This document shows positions 1-5,271 of a stretch of DNA of 5,271 nt, piece by piece. The notes under the pieces were generated by a model. The model made no database searches and was not told the DNA's origin. It saw only the letters and a list, made by a program, of their open reading frames with translations. How positions within the stretch are numbered: the stretch's first letter is position 1; the number at the start of each line of letters is the position of its first letter. The stretch spans positions 1 through 5,271 of the forward strand of contig SKVE01000640.1 in the NCBI GenBank assembly GCA_007129635.1, written 5' to 3'. Position numbers and translations under genes: made by a program. Source of the DNA: Planctomycetaceae bacterium. GTDB lineage: Bacteria; Planctomycetota; Planctomycetia; Pirellulales; Pirellulaceae.

Positions 1-470
1 CTATCGGTCATTAGAGAGTATTTAGCCTTACGGGATGGTCCCCGTGGATTCAGTCGGGGTTTCACGTGCCCCGACCTACTCAGGTACCCTCCGGGAGGCA
101 GCGATACTTTCGCTTACGGGGCTGTCACCCTCTATGGCCGGCTATTCCAAGCCGTTCTGCTAGTATGCTACTTGTTAACTCCCATTTGGAAGGCCCTACA
201 ACCCCGCAGAGGAAAACCTCCGCGGTTTGGGCTGTTCCCCGTTCGCTCGCCGCTACTGAGGGAATCGAATTTCTTTCTTCTCCACCGGCTACTTAGATGT
301 TTCAGTTCACCGGGTTTGCCTCCACACGCCTATGTATTCAGCGTAGGAACATTCGGGGATCCTGGGATCAACGCTCGTTTGTCAACTCCCCCAGGCTTAT
401 CGCAGACTTCCACGCCCTTCATCGCCTTCTAATACCGAGACATCCCCCATGCGCCCTTAATAGCTTGACC
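1..470 (-). rRNA. rrl: 23S ribosomal RNA, 5' part (cut by the window edge)
   Basis: Read on the minus strand, this is the 5' end of large-subunit rRNA. It begins GGTCAAGC at about 470, the counterpart of GGTTAAGC at the start of E. coli 23S. Conserved blocks follow in the expected order: GGCGATGAAGGGCGTG near 412-427, ACTGAAACATCTAAGTA near 293-309, AGTAGCGGCGAGCGAACGGG near 239-258, and GGCTAAATACTC followed by TGACCGATAG at the window start. The fragment covers domain I and ends near E. coli position 455; the rest of the gene lies to the left. The mature 5' end is set by comparison with E. coli and could be off by a few bases. No 16S gene or tRNA lies upstream within the window; the next gene upstream is a protein gene. 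Small reading frames across this stretch are artefacts. Confidence 0.97.
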
Positions 471-619
471 ACAAATATCCACTGCTCGCAGACATTCGCG
501 TCACCTTTGCAGGCATTGCGCTCTTTCTTTCATTCATTTCGCCCCACCAAAACCCAGCCGTTGGCTGAGCCTCGTGGAGCATTCATCCGAAGATGCCATC
601 TACGCACGAAAAAACCAAA

Positions 620-632
620 TTGTCAAAGATCA
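620..632 (-). promoter_or_regulatory. boxA-like antitermination site in the 23S leader
   Basis: On the minus strand this reads TGATCTTTGACAA, close to the bacterial rRNA boxA pattern (TGCTCTTTAACA in E. coli, with GACA variants elsewhere). It lies about 60 bases after the inferred start site and just after a small hairpin, the usual order of a boxB-like stem followed by boxA, where NusB and S10 (NusE) bind. Caution: the same bases contain a perfect TTGACA, and TAGATG stands 18 bp further on (597-602), so the site could instead be a third promoter. Confidence 0.5.
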
Positions 633-638
633 ATTGCA

Positions 639-689
639 GGCTCTTTGCGAGCCCCCGCTGGCCTTGCGACCAGAAGCGTCCCCGAAGGG
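639..689 (-). other. Three consecutive small hairpins in the rRNA leader
   Basis: On the minus strand three stems follow one another: CCC-TTCG-GGG (680-689), CTGGTC-GCAA-GGCCAG (658-673) and GGCTC-GCAAA-GAGCC (639-653). The first has a UUCG tetraloop and the second a GNRA tetraloop, both unusually stable. The third ends 6 bases before the boxA-like motif and could serve as a boxB-like element. The pairing is visible directly in the sequence; the role is inferred. Confidence 0.5.
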
Positions 690-697
690 AAAGGCAG

Positions 698-726
698 AAT
701 CTAAAGATCTCGCGGCCGGTTGTCAA
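698..726 (-). promoter_or_regulatory. Sigma-70-type promoter P2 of the 23S rRNA gene
   Basis: On the minus strand a perfect TTGACA (-35, 721-726) is followed by a 17-bp spacer and TAGATT (-10, 698-703, 4 of 6 matches). Directly upstream lies an A-rich tract (741-757 on the plus strand is almost all T) in the position of an UP element, typical of rRNA promoters. The start site should fall near 691, giving a leader of about 220 bases. This is the best-formed promoter in front of the 23S gene. Confidence 0.65.
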
Positions 727-766
727 TGGCCACTGAGCGTTTTTTTCGTTTTTTTTCAAACCCGAG

Positions 767-803
767 AAAAACGTCTCGCGACTGCTTGTTATCGGCAGTC
801 TCG
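767..803 (-). terminator. Candidate Rho-independent terminator between the oxidoreductase and the rRNA promoter P2
   Basis: On the minus strand CGAGACTGC (795-803) pairs with GCAGTCGCG (777-785) around a 9-base loop, with one mismatch in nine pairs. Five bases later comes a run of five T (767-771). It sits about 110 bases past the oxidoreductase stop codon and just before P2, a sensible place to end oxidoreductase transcription. The stem is imperfect and the T run short and offset, so it may be weak or only a leader hairpin. It also lies downstream of the candidate promoter P1. Confidence 0.4.
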
Positions 804-824
804 CAGCCAGTCTTTAACTGCTGC
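803..824 (-). other. Stem-loop just downstream of promoter P1
   Basis: On the minus strand GCAGCAGT pairs with ACTG-G-CTGC around a TAAAG loop: eight base pairs with a single bulged G. It would lie at the very 5' end of a transcript from P1 (start near 827) and directly abuts the terminator-like hairpin at 777-803. Its function is unknown. Confidence 0.3.
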
Positions 825-833
825 AGGTCCACG

Positions 834-861
834 ATTCTACCGATCTCGCGAACGAAGGCAA
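834..861 (-). promoter_or_regulatory. Candidate upstream promoter P1 of the 23S rRNA gene
   Basis: On the minus strand TTGCCT (-35, 856-861, 4 of 6) and TAGAAT (-10, 834-839, 5 of 6) stand 16 bp apart, with an A+T-rich stretch (872-890) upstream where an UP element would lie. The -10 region shares a core with P2: CGCGAGATC, two free bases, TAGA, one free base, TC (15 of 18 positions identical). The repeated core supports a pair of related rRNA promoters. Its -35 is weaker than that of P2. Confidence 0.45.
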
Positions 862-912
862 GGGGCTGCGCAAAAGTTTTTTAGAATTTCCGCCGGCCCG
901 GTGCCGGTGGCG

Positions 913-2241
913 TTACGAATGGCTGGCCAGCTCCCAGCCCCGACGATTCTGCTTCCGCACATACCTGTCGGCTTCCGAGGCGTTTTTCGCCGTCAAATTG
1001 GCCGCATCCCATTCCAAAGCGACTCCCGAGCGGTAGGCAACTACTCCCAAAAGGACCGTCTCGGTGAGCGCTCCAGAATAATCGAAGTTGCAGGTGGTCG
1101 GCGAGCCCGTTTTGCAGGCCTGCACCCACTCGTTCCAGTGCCCGATGGAGTCGGGGATCGTCTTCTCTGGCGGCACGAAATCTGCGAACTTCTCGGTCGG
1201 ATACAGCAGATGCTGGCCATAATCGGCCGCTAAACTGTCTTCTTCTCCCACGAACAAGATGCCCAGTCCCCATCGACTCAGAGGGCGGTCGTGTCGATCG
1301 AGCAACGATTCCGGCGGCGGGAAATGAGCGCCGCCGTCCGACCAATGCAGCTTCAAGGGCGAGCCGTCTTCGAGCGTGAAATCGTAGGTGGCTTTGACCC
1401 ATTGCGGAGCCCCGTCCGGATCGACGGGCGGTCCTTCACAGGTGACGTGGTGCGGGAAGCCCAATCCGAGCGCCCAAAAGGGCAAGTCGACGATGTGGCA
1501 GGCCATGTCGCCGAAGGTGCCAGTGCCGTATTCCCAGAATCGTCGCCAGTTGCCGGGATGAATGCTCGGTGAATAGGGACGCTCGGGAGCCGGGCCCAGC
1601 CACAGATCCCAGTCCAGATTCGGGGGTGACGGGGTAGCAGATGCAGTGAATTTGCCGCCTGCCCAAGCTTTGTTGCACCAGCAGTAGACTTCGCTGACCT
1701 TGCCGATCGCTCCGCTTTGGATGATCTCGACCACTCGCCGATAGTTGTTGCCCGCGTGAATCTGGATGCCCATCTGAGTGGCGACGCCCGCCTGCCGCGC
1801 CATATCGGCGATGATCCGCGCTTCGTCTACCGTATGTGTCAACGGTTTTTCGCAATAAACATGCTTGCCCATGGCCAGGGCCAACGCGGTTGCCGGAGCG
1901 TGTGTGTGATCGGCCGTCGACACCACCACGGCATCGATCTGGTTGGATCGCTGGTCCATCATCTGTCGAAAGTCACGGTGCCGGGTCGCGTCGGGGTAGG
2001 CTTGAGCGGCTCGATCCAAGTAGTTCGAGTCCACGTCGCACAAGGCCACCATGTTCTGGCTCTTGAGTTCCTGGACGTTGTGCCAGCCTTTGTTGCCGCA
2101 GCCGACGATGGCCAAATTGAGTTTTTCGTTGGGCGAGTTGGACTCTTGGGCAGCACTGGGATGAATGAAGTATCCCGAGGCCATGGCCCCTGCAGCCAGC
2201 GAACTGCCGACAAATTGACGCCGCGTTACCCGATGATTCAT
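913..2241 (-). CDS. Gfo/Idh/MocA family oxidoreductase with a Tat signal peptide
   Basis: A 442-residue protein of the NAD(P)-dependent Gfo/Idh/MocA family, which mostly act on sugars and polyols; the substrate is unknown. The N-terminus is a twin-arginine signal (TRRQFV, residues 6-11, then a small-residue hydrophobic stretch) with probable cleavage after Ala31 (SAA|Q), so export to the periplasm is predicted. The mature part opens with a Rossmann fold: LAIVGCGNKG (43-52) holds the GxGxxG loop. EKPL (131-134) is the family's hallmark motif with the conserved lysine (Lys132). GTGTFGDMACHIVDLPFW (239-256) is the conserved Asp/His block of the C-terminal domain that faces the substrate. Length is normal for the exported branch common in Planctomycetota and Bacteroidota. 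The start is secure: AAGGAGG (2248-2254) lies 6 bases upstream and the signal begins at once. It stands alone, divergent from the PIG-L gene. GH109 glycosidases share this fold and also carry Tat signals, so a redox role is not certain. Confidence 0.92.
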   Translation of the reverse strand: MNHRVTRRQFVGSSLAAGAMASGYFIHPSAAQESNSPNEKLNLAIVGCGNKGWHNVQELKSQNMVALCDVDSNYLDRAAQAYPDATRHRDFRQMMDQRSNQIDAVVVSTADHTHAPATALALAMGKHVYCEKPLTHTVDEARIIADMARQAGVATQMGIQIHAGNNYRRVVEIIQSGAIGKVSEVYCWCNKAWAGGKFTASATPSPPNLDWDLWLGPAPERPYSPSIHPGNWRRFWEYGTGTFGDMACHIVDLPFWALGLGFPHHVTCEGPPVDPDGAPQWVKATYDFTLEDGSPLKLHWSDGGAHFPPPESLLDRHDRPLSRWGLGILFVGEEDSLAADYGQHLLYPTEKFADFVPPEKTIPDSIGHWNEWVQACKTGSPTTCNFDYSGALTETVLLGVVAYRSGVALEWDAANLTAKNASEADRYVRKQNRRGWELASHS

Positions 2242-2247
2242 CAGACG

Positions 2248-2254
2248 CCTCCTT
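2248..2254 (-). promoter_or_regulatory. Strong Shine-Dalgarno site of the oxidoreductase
   Basis: AAGGAGG on the minus strand, 6 bases before the ATG at 2239-2241. It fixes the start so that the complete twin-arginine signal is translated. I found no convincing -35/-10 pair for either gene in the 208-bp divergent spacer (2242-2449); that spacer does hold a short direct repeat, GGACC at 2291-2295 and again at 2300-2304. Confidence 0.75.
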
Positions 2255-2449
2255 CGATAGGTTTTTTCAGAAACGGAACGATGCTAGTCTGGACCAGCCG
2301 GACCGAAAATGCAAGTCTTTCGCTGGCGGCCGTCCGCAGCGCCGGTTGAATTCCCGCACCGGTTCTGCCAGACTGCCGCGATGGCGAGCGTTCGGCCGAT
2401 GATTGCTCGGACGTTTCCCCAGCCAGCACCAAACCGCAGGAATCGAACC

Positions 2450-3346
2450 ATGACACGCGAAGCTTTACGATTGCTGATTCTGGGGGCTCATCCGGATGAC
2501 GCCGAGTATCACGCCGGTGGGCTGGCAACGATCTATCGCCACCTGGGACATACGGTGCGGATGGTGTCGATGACCAACGGCCAGGCCGGGCATTTCGAAC
2601 GCCCCCCGGAACAGTTGGCTGTGCTGCGTCGAGCCGAAGCGGCGGCGGCGGGCGCGGTGATCGGTGCCGAGTATGTTACGTGGGATATTCCGGACGGGGA
2701 ATTGATGCCCGATCTGGAGACTCGTCACCGAGTGATCCGTGAAATCCGTTGTTTCGCGCCCGATCTGGTGCTGACGCATCGCCCGTACGACTATCATCCC
2801 GACCATCGGGCGGCAGGCCAGGCGGTCCAGGATGCGACGTACCTGGTGACCGTCCCCAACGTGTTGCGCGATGACCCGCCCGCACTGCGTCGGGATCCGG
2901 TGGTGGCCTATATGCCCGATCTGTTTACCAAGCCGTGTCCGCTGGACGTCGATATCGTGCTGGATATCACCGATCAGATCGATACGATCGTCAGGATGCT
3001 GGCCTGTCACCAGACCCAAGTCTTCGAATGGCTCGCCTTCCAGGAAGGGCAAATCCAGCAGGTACCGGCAGATCCGCAGCCGCGATTGCAATGGTTGCGA
3101 GCCTGGTTTCGGCAGCACTCGCTGCCCAGGGCGGAGCGGTTTCGCAACGAGTTGATCGACGCGTTCGGCGAGCGACGAGGTCGAGCGATCGAATTCTGTG
3201 AGGTGTATGAGTTGAGCGAGTACGCAGCGTCCGCGAATCTGTCGACTCGGCAACGTCTGTTCCCGGGCGCCGTTTGCCGCCCGCCTCGCTCTTCCGCGGC
3301 GGCCACGCCTGCCCATTGGATTCCAACAACCGATCACACGTCCTGA
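2450..3346 (+). CDS. PIG-L (LmbE-like) family deacetylase
   Basis: A 298-residue zinc-dependent deacetylase of the PIG-L/LmbE family, whose members remove acetyl groups from N-acetylglucosamine-type sugars (BshB and MshB in thiol synthesis, PIG-L in GPI anchors). AHPDD (13-17) gives zinc ligands His14 and Asp17 and the presumed catalytic base Asp16; HPDH (116-119) gives catalytic His116 and zinc ligand His119. All are intact, so it should be active. No signal peptide or membrane segment is seen, so it is probably cytoplasmic. The reading frame is open back to 2309, but family similarity begins at LRLLILGAHPDD, right after the ATG at 2450, which has a modest AGGA (2438-2441) 8 bases before it; the 47 codons before it look non-coding. 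After about residue 265 the tail is proline- and alanine-rich and variable. Its 3' end overlaps the convergent transporter gene by 13 bp. The natural substrate cannot be told; BshB is one option among several. Confidence 0.9.
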   Translation: MTREALRLLILGAHPDDAEYHAGGLATIYRHLGHTVRMVSMTNGQAGHFERPPEQLAVLRRAEAAAAGAVIGAEYVTWDIPDGELMPDLETRHRVIREIRCFAPDLVLTHRPYDYHPDHRAAGQAVQDATYLVTVPNVLRDDPPALRRDPVVAYMPDLFTKPCPLDVDIVLDITDQIDTIVRMLACHQTQVFEWLAFQEGQIQQVPADPQPRLQWLRAWFRQHSLPRAERFRNELIDAFGERRGRAIEFCEVYELSEYAASANLSTRQRLFPGAVCRPPRSSAAATPAHWIPTTDHTS

Positions 3347-4638
3347 CGAGGAAGGGGCGGATCAGCGGTAGCCGTCGCCCGCCGTCTGCGACGGGATGGA
3401 CGTTCATGAGAAAACAAGCCGTAGACACAGGCAACGGTCAACAGGACCATGGCGACGGTCGTAAACATGACCGCATAGGGCGGCAGACCCAGATGGCGGG
3501 CCAATTCGATCAATCCGCCCATGCTGGGCTGACCGATCAGATTGCCCACGTCGAACATCGCCAGCATCAACGTGGTCGAAATCCCCCGATAACGAGCAGG
3601 AAACGAAGCGTTGCCCCCGGCGATCACTGCGGGGAACAGCAGCGCATGGGCGGTACCGGCAAAGACGGCCGGAACCGCTAACGACCATTCGTTCCAAACC
3701 AGCAGGTACGAAACAACGGAGAGGATCGCGCTGCCCAAACCCCATTGGATGGCCGGAAGCACTCCCCATCGATCCACCAGTTGACGGAAACGAATCCGGA
3801 CGACCAGTGCCGTCGCAGCATAAACCAAAAAGAAGACCTTGATCCGTACAAGCCCCAGTTCATGGGCATAGGCGTTCAGGAAGGTGTTGGGCAATCCCAG
3901 AACAAGCCCCACCGTAGCAGCGACCAGCAGCATCCAACCGGGATGATAGCGGCGTAGCACCGCAAAGATCGGCAGCGACCGTATCCGCGACCGACGCGGC
4001 GGATTGGCGATGCCCAACACGAAGCCCAGTGCCACCAGGCTGAGCGCGGCTGCGGCAATCAACAGCCGGGCGAGCTGGGGCCAGACGATGTCGTCCCCGG
4101 CCAGAAAGAAATCGCCCAACGTCGGGCCCAAAGCCAAGCCAATGAACCCCGAGGTTCCGAGCACGCCGATCGTCTCGGCCATCCGGCGCTGAGGAGCACG
4201 CAGAGAAACGTAGGTCAACGACGAACCAAAGGACCCCGCAATGCTGGTGGTCAGACAAATGCGCGCCAAATAGATCTCTGGCCCGTTCACACGGGTGATC
4301 GCCAGATGAGCCAGCGTGCTGCTTGCAAACAGCAACAGGGATACCGTCCAGATCCGTTTGGCTCCCAAACGATCGATGCCGATCCCCTGAACAACGCGGG
4401 TAGCCAGGGCGCCCAACATGCCAACACCGACGATCAGCCCCAGATCCATTTCACTGCCACCCAGAAACCGGACTAGGTCGGCATAGCGGAACAACAGGCT
4501 GACCGCCACCATCAGACTGCAATTGGCGACGTAACAGAACCAGAACGTCGAGTCGTAGACGGGCCGTTCGGCGGCTAGCGAGTGGCTTGGCGATGATCTG
4601 ATCACCGAAGAAACAGGCGGAACGTCGGAGGTGGGCAT
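3334..4638 (-). CDS. Major facilitator superfamily (MFS) transporter
   Basis: A polytopic inner-membrane protein of 434 residues from the ATG at 4638, with about 12 hydrophobic segments in two halves and a basic linker (residues 212-222, PPRRSRIRS) between them, the MFS layout. Motif A follows segment 2 (GIGIDRLGAKRIW, about 85-97), and a degenerate copy (RQLVDRWGVL) lies in the second half, as expected from the internal duplication. The C-terminus is a cytoplasmic tail with five consecutive arginines. The substrate is unknown; nothing singles out sugar, drug or metabolite transport. The start is unsure: the frame continues to a TTG at 4752 (472 residues), and a good promoter starts transcription near 4771. 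The extra 38 residues are non-hydrophobic and carry no recognisable domain, and neither start has a clear Shine-Dalgarno site; I prefer the ATG. It ends inside the tail of the PIG-L gene and is divergent from the ROK kinase. Confidence 0.87.
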   Translation of the reverse strand: MPTSDVPPVSSVIRSSPSHSLAAERPVYDSTFWFCYVANCSLMVAVSLLFRYADLVRFLGGSEMDLGLIVGVGMLGALATRVVQGIGIDRLGAKRIWTVSLLLFASSTLAHLAITRVNGPEIYLARICLTTSIAGSFGSSLTYVSLRAPQRRMAETIGVLGTSGFIGLALGPTLGDFFLAGDDIVWPQLARLLIAAAALSLVALGFVLGIANPPRRSRIRSLPIFAVLRRYHPGWMLLVAATVGLVLGLPNTFLNAYAHELGLVRIKVFFLVYAATALVVRIRFRQLVDRWGVLPAIQWGLGSAILSVVSYLLVWNEWSLAVPAVFAGTAHALLFPAVIAGGNASFPARYRGISTTLMLAMFDVGNLIGQPSMGGLIELARHLGLPPYAVMFTTVAMVLLTVACVYGLFSHERPSRRRRRATATADPPLPRQDV

Positions 4639-4777
4639 CGCTGGCAATGTTTCTGCTGGAACGCAAGCCGAGTGGGAAATCGGTGGGATTCTGGTCCCGG
4701 CTGACTTAGCTTCATGGAACGGTTCGATCGAGATCGCGAGGCTCACGCCCAACGCGTTATTGCCATTGTCAGCCGCC

Positions 4778-4806
4778 AGTATAGACGTTCCCGATCAAGA
4801 TGTTAA
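4778..4806 (-). promoter_or_regulatory. Sigma-70-type promoter of the MFS transporter
   Basis: On the minus strand TTAACA (-35, 4801-4806, 5 of 6) and TATACT (-10, 4778-4783, 5 of 6) stand exactly 17 bp apart. The start site would be near 4771. That gives a leader of about 19 bases to the TTG at 4752, or about 133 bases to the ATG at 4638. No comparably good promoter was found for the kinase on the other strand of this 256-bp spacer. Confidence 0.55.
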
Positions 4807-4894
4807 GGTATCAGGTGGCAAGCGAAGGCTGTCTGGTAGGGGGGTGGAAGACCTGCTGCCGTTGATATTCGAGTGATTCAGAAGGGAGAAAACC

Positions 4895-5271
4895 ATGGCC
4901 AGCTTGGTGGGCGGAATCGAAGCAGGGGGAACAAAGTTTGTCTGTGCAGTGGGGACCGGTCCTGACGATATTCGAGCGGAGTCGCGTTTTCCCACAGCGG
5001 ATCCGGACGAGACGCTCCTGCAGGCGATCGCTTTTTTTCGCGAGCAGCAGATGCATCACGGTCCGATCAGTGCGTTGGGAATCGCTTCGTTTGGCCCCGT
5101 TGATCCGCAACCCGATTCGCCTCGCTTCGGCTACATCACGTCGACGCCCAAGCCGGGCTGGAGAGACACCGATTTCGGCGGTCGGATCAGCCGGGAACTG
5201 GGGTTGCCGCTGGGCTTCGACACGGATGTCAACGTGGCCGCGTTGGGCGAAGCGCGTTGGGGAGCCGCCCA
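4895..5271 (+). CDS. ROK family sugar kinase, fructokinase-like (N-terminal 125 residues; cut by the window end)
   Basis: The first 125 codons of an ATP-dependent sugar kinase of the ROK family; the full family length is about 300 residues, so more than half is outside the window. [15 protein letters not shown] (6-20) is the N-terminal phosphate-binding loop; Glu9 in place of the usual Asp, and the run IEAGGTKF, are characteristic of the fructokinase branch (B. subtilis YdhR/GmuE type) rather than glucokinases. ASFGPVD (64-70) and [11 protein letters not shown] (79-89) match the same branch, and [13 protein letters not shown] (108-120) carries the catalytic base Asp111. The likely reaction is D-fructose to fructose 6-phosphate in the cytoplasm. 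The ATG is supported by GAAGGGAG (4881-4888) six bases upstream. The kinase signature and zinc-binding cysteines should follow in the missing part. It is divergent from the MFS gene, which invites but does not prove a transport link. Confidence 0.9.
   Translation, partial: MASLVGGIEAGGTKFVCAVGTGPDDIRAESRFPTADPDETLLQAIAFFREQQMHHGPISALGIASFGPVDPQPDSPRFGYITSTPKPGWRDTDFGGRISRELGLPLGFDTDVNVAALGEARWGAA

Larger units (their letters stand above)
471..690 (-). other. Probable pre-23S leader, non-coding
   Basis: Between the mature 23S 5' end and the nearer promoter lies about 220 bases without a credible gene. As the 5' leader of the pre-rRNA it would carry, in order from the promoter, three compact hairpins (680-689, 658-673, 639-653), a boxA-like motif (620-632), a T-rich stretch (606-620) and then a region running into the mature end. 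The sequence next to the mature end probably pairs with the trailer behind the 23S 3' end to form a processing stem, as in other bacteria, but the trailer is outside the window. The leader role is inferred from position; no transcript evidence is available. Confidence 0.55.

Noticed and set aside
66..704. Several plus-strand reading frames at 66-296, 172-432 and 297-704
   Set aside because: They run across the 23S rRNA gene and its leader on the opposite strand; the proteins have no recognisable domain.
741..757. The T-rich run as a Rho-independent terminator on the plus strand
   Set aside because: Only a weak GGCC-GGCC stem precedes it and no plus-strand gene ends nearby; it fits better as the A-rich element upstream of P2 on the minus strand.
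574..1233. A 219-codon plus-strand reading frame
   Set aside because: It crosses the rRNA promoter region and the antisense of the oxidoreductase 3' end, has no domain or good ribosome site, and is explained as an artefact of high GC.
2291..2304. GGACC direct repeat in the divergent spacer as an operator
   Set aside because: Two 5-base copies are too short to stand above chance, and no promoter was recognised beside them.
1717..2349. A 210-codon plus-strand frame opposite the oxidoreductase N-terminal half
   Set aside because: Antisense to a gene with clear Rossmann and Tat motifs; its own protein shows no family features.
2309..2449. A longer PIG-L protein starting at 2309
   Set aside because: The extra 47 residues do not resemble the family; the conserved domain begins directly after the ATG at 2450.
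2465..3337. A 290-codon minus-strand frame opposite the PIG-L gene
   Set aside because: It is the antisense shadow of the deacetylase, whose zinc motifs are intact on the plus strand.
4766..4785. A plus-strand promoter for the ROK kinase (TTGTCA or TTGCCA with TATAGA)
   Set aside because: The spacers are only 8 and 14 bp, too short for sigma-70; the -10-like bases overlap the better minus-strand promoter.

Overview
The window looks like chromosomal DNA of a planctomycete, probably from the Pirellula/Rhodopirellula group. The basis is indirect. A 23S rRNA gene has no 16S gene upstream of it, which is a known trait of that group. The protein-coding part also has the flavour common there: a Tat-exported Gfo/Idh/MocA oxidoreductase, a PIG-L deacetylase, an MFS permease and a ROK sugar kinase, separated by frequent strand switches. 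The phylum call is inference; a search with the 23S fragment would settle it.

Layout. Positions 1 to about 470 are the 5' part of a 23S rRNA gene on the minus strand; its 3' part lies to the left, outside the window. Positions 471-912 hold no protein gene. They read as the control region of that rRNA gene: two promoter-like elements (834-861 and 698-726), each with an A-rich tract upstream, a terminator-like hairpin between them (767-803), a leader with three compact hairpins, and a boxA-like antitermination motif (620-632). Next come a Gfo/Idh/MocA oxidoreductase on the minus strand (913-2241), a 208-bp divergent spacer, a PIG-L family deacetylase on the plus strand (2450-3346), an MFS transporter on the minus strand (3334-4638, possibly starting at 4752) whose 3' end overlaps that of the deacetylase by 13 bp, a short divergent spacer with a good promoter for the transporter, and the first 125 codons of a fructokinase-type ROK kinase on the plus strand (4895 to the window end).

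How the genes work together. The four protein genes alternate in strand, so none forms an operon with another here. Oxidoreductase and deacetylase are a divergent pair, and transporter and kinase are another. Sugar or amino-sugar metabolism is a loose common theme (dehydrogenase or glycosidase-like fold, N-acetyl-sugar deacetylase fold, sugar kinase), but no shared pathway can be shown from this sequence. I see no mobile element, CRISPR array, tRNA or defence system, and nothing that amounts to an undescribed system. The most interesting part is the free-standing 23S promoter and leader region.
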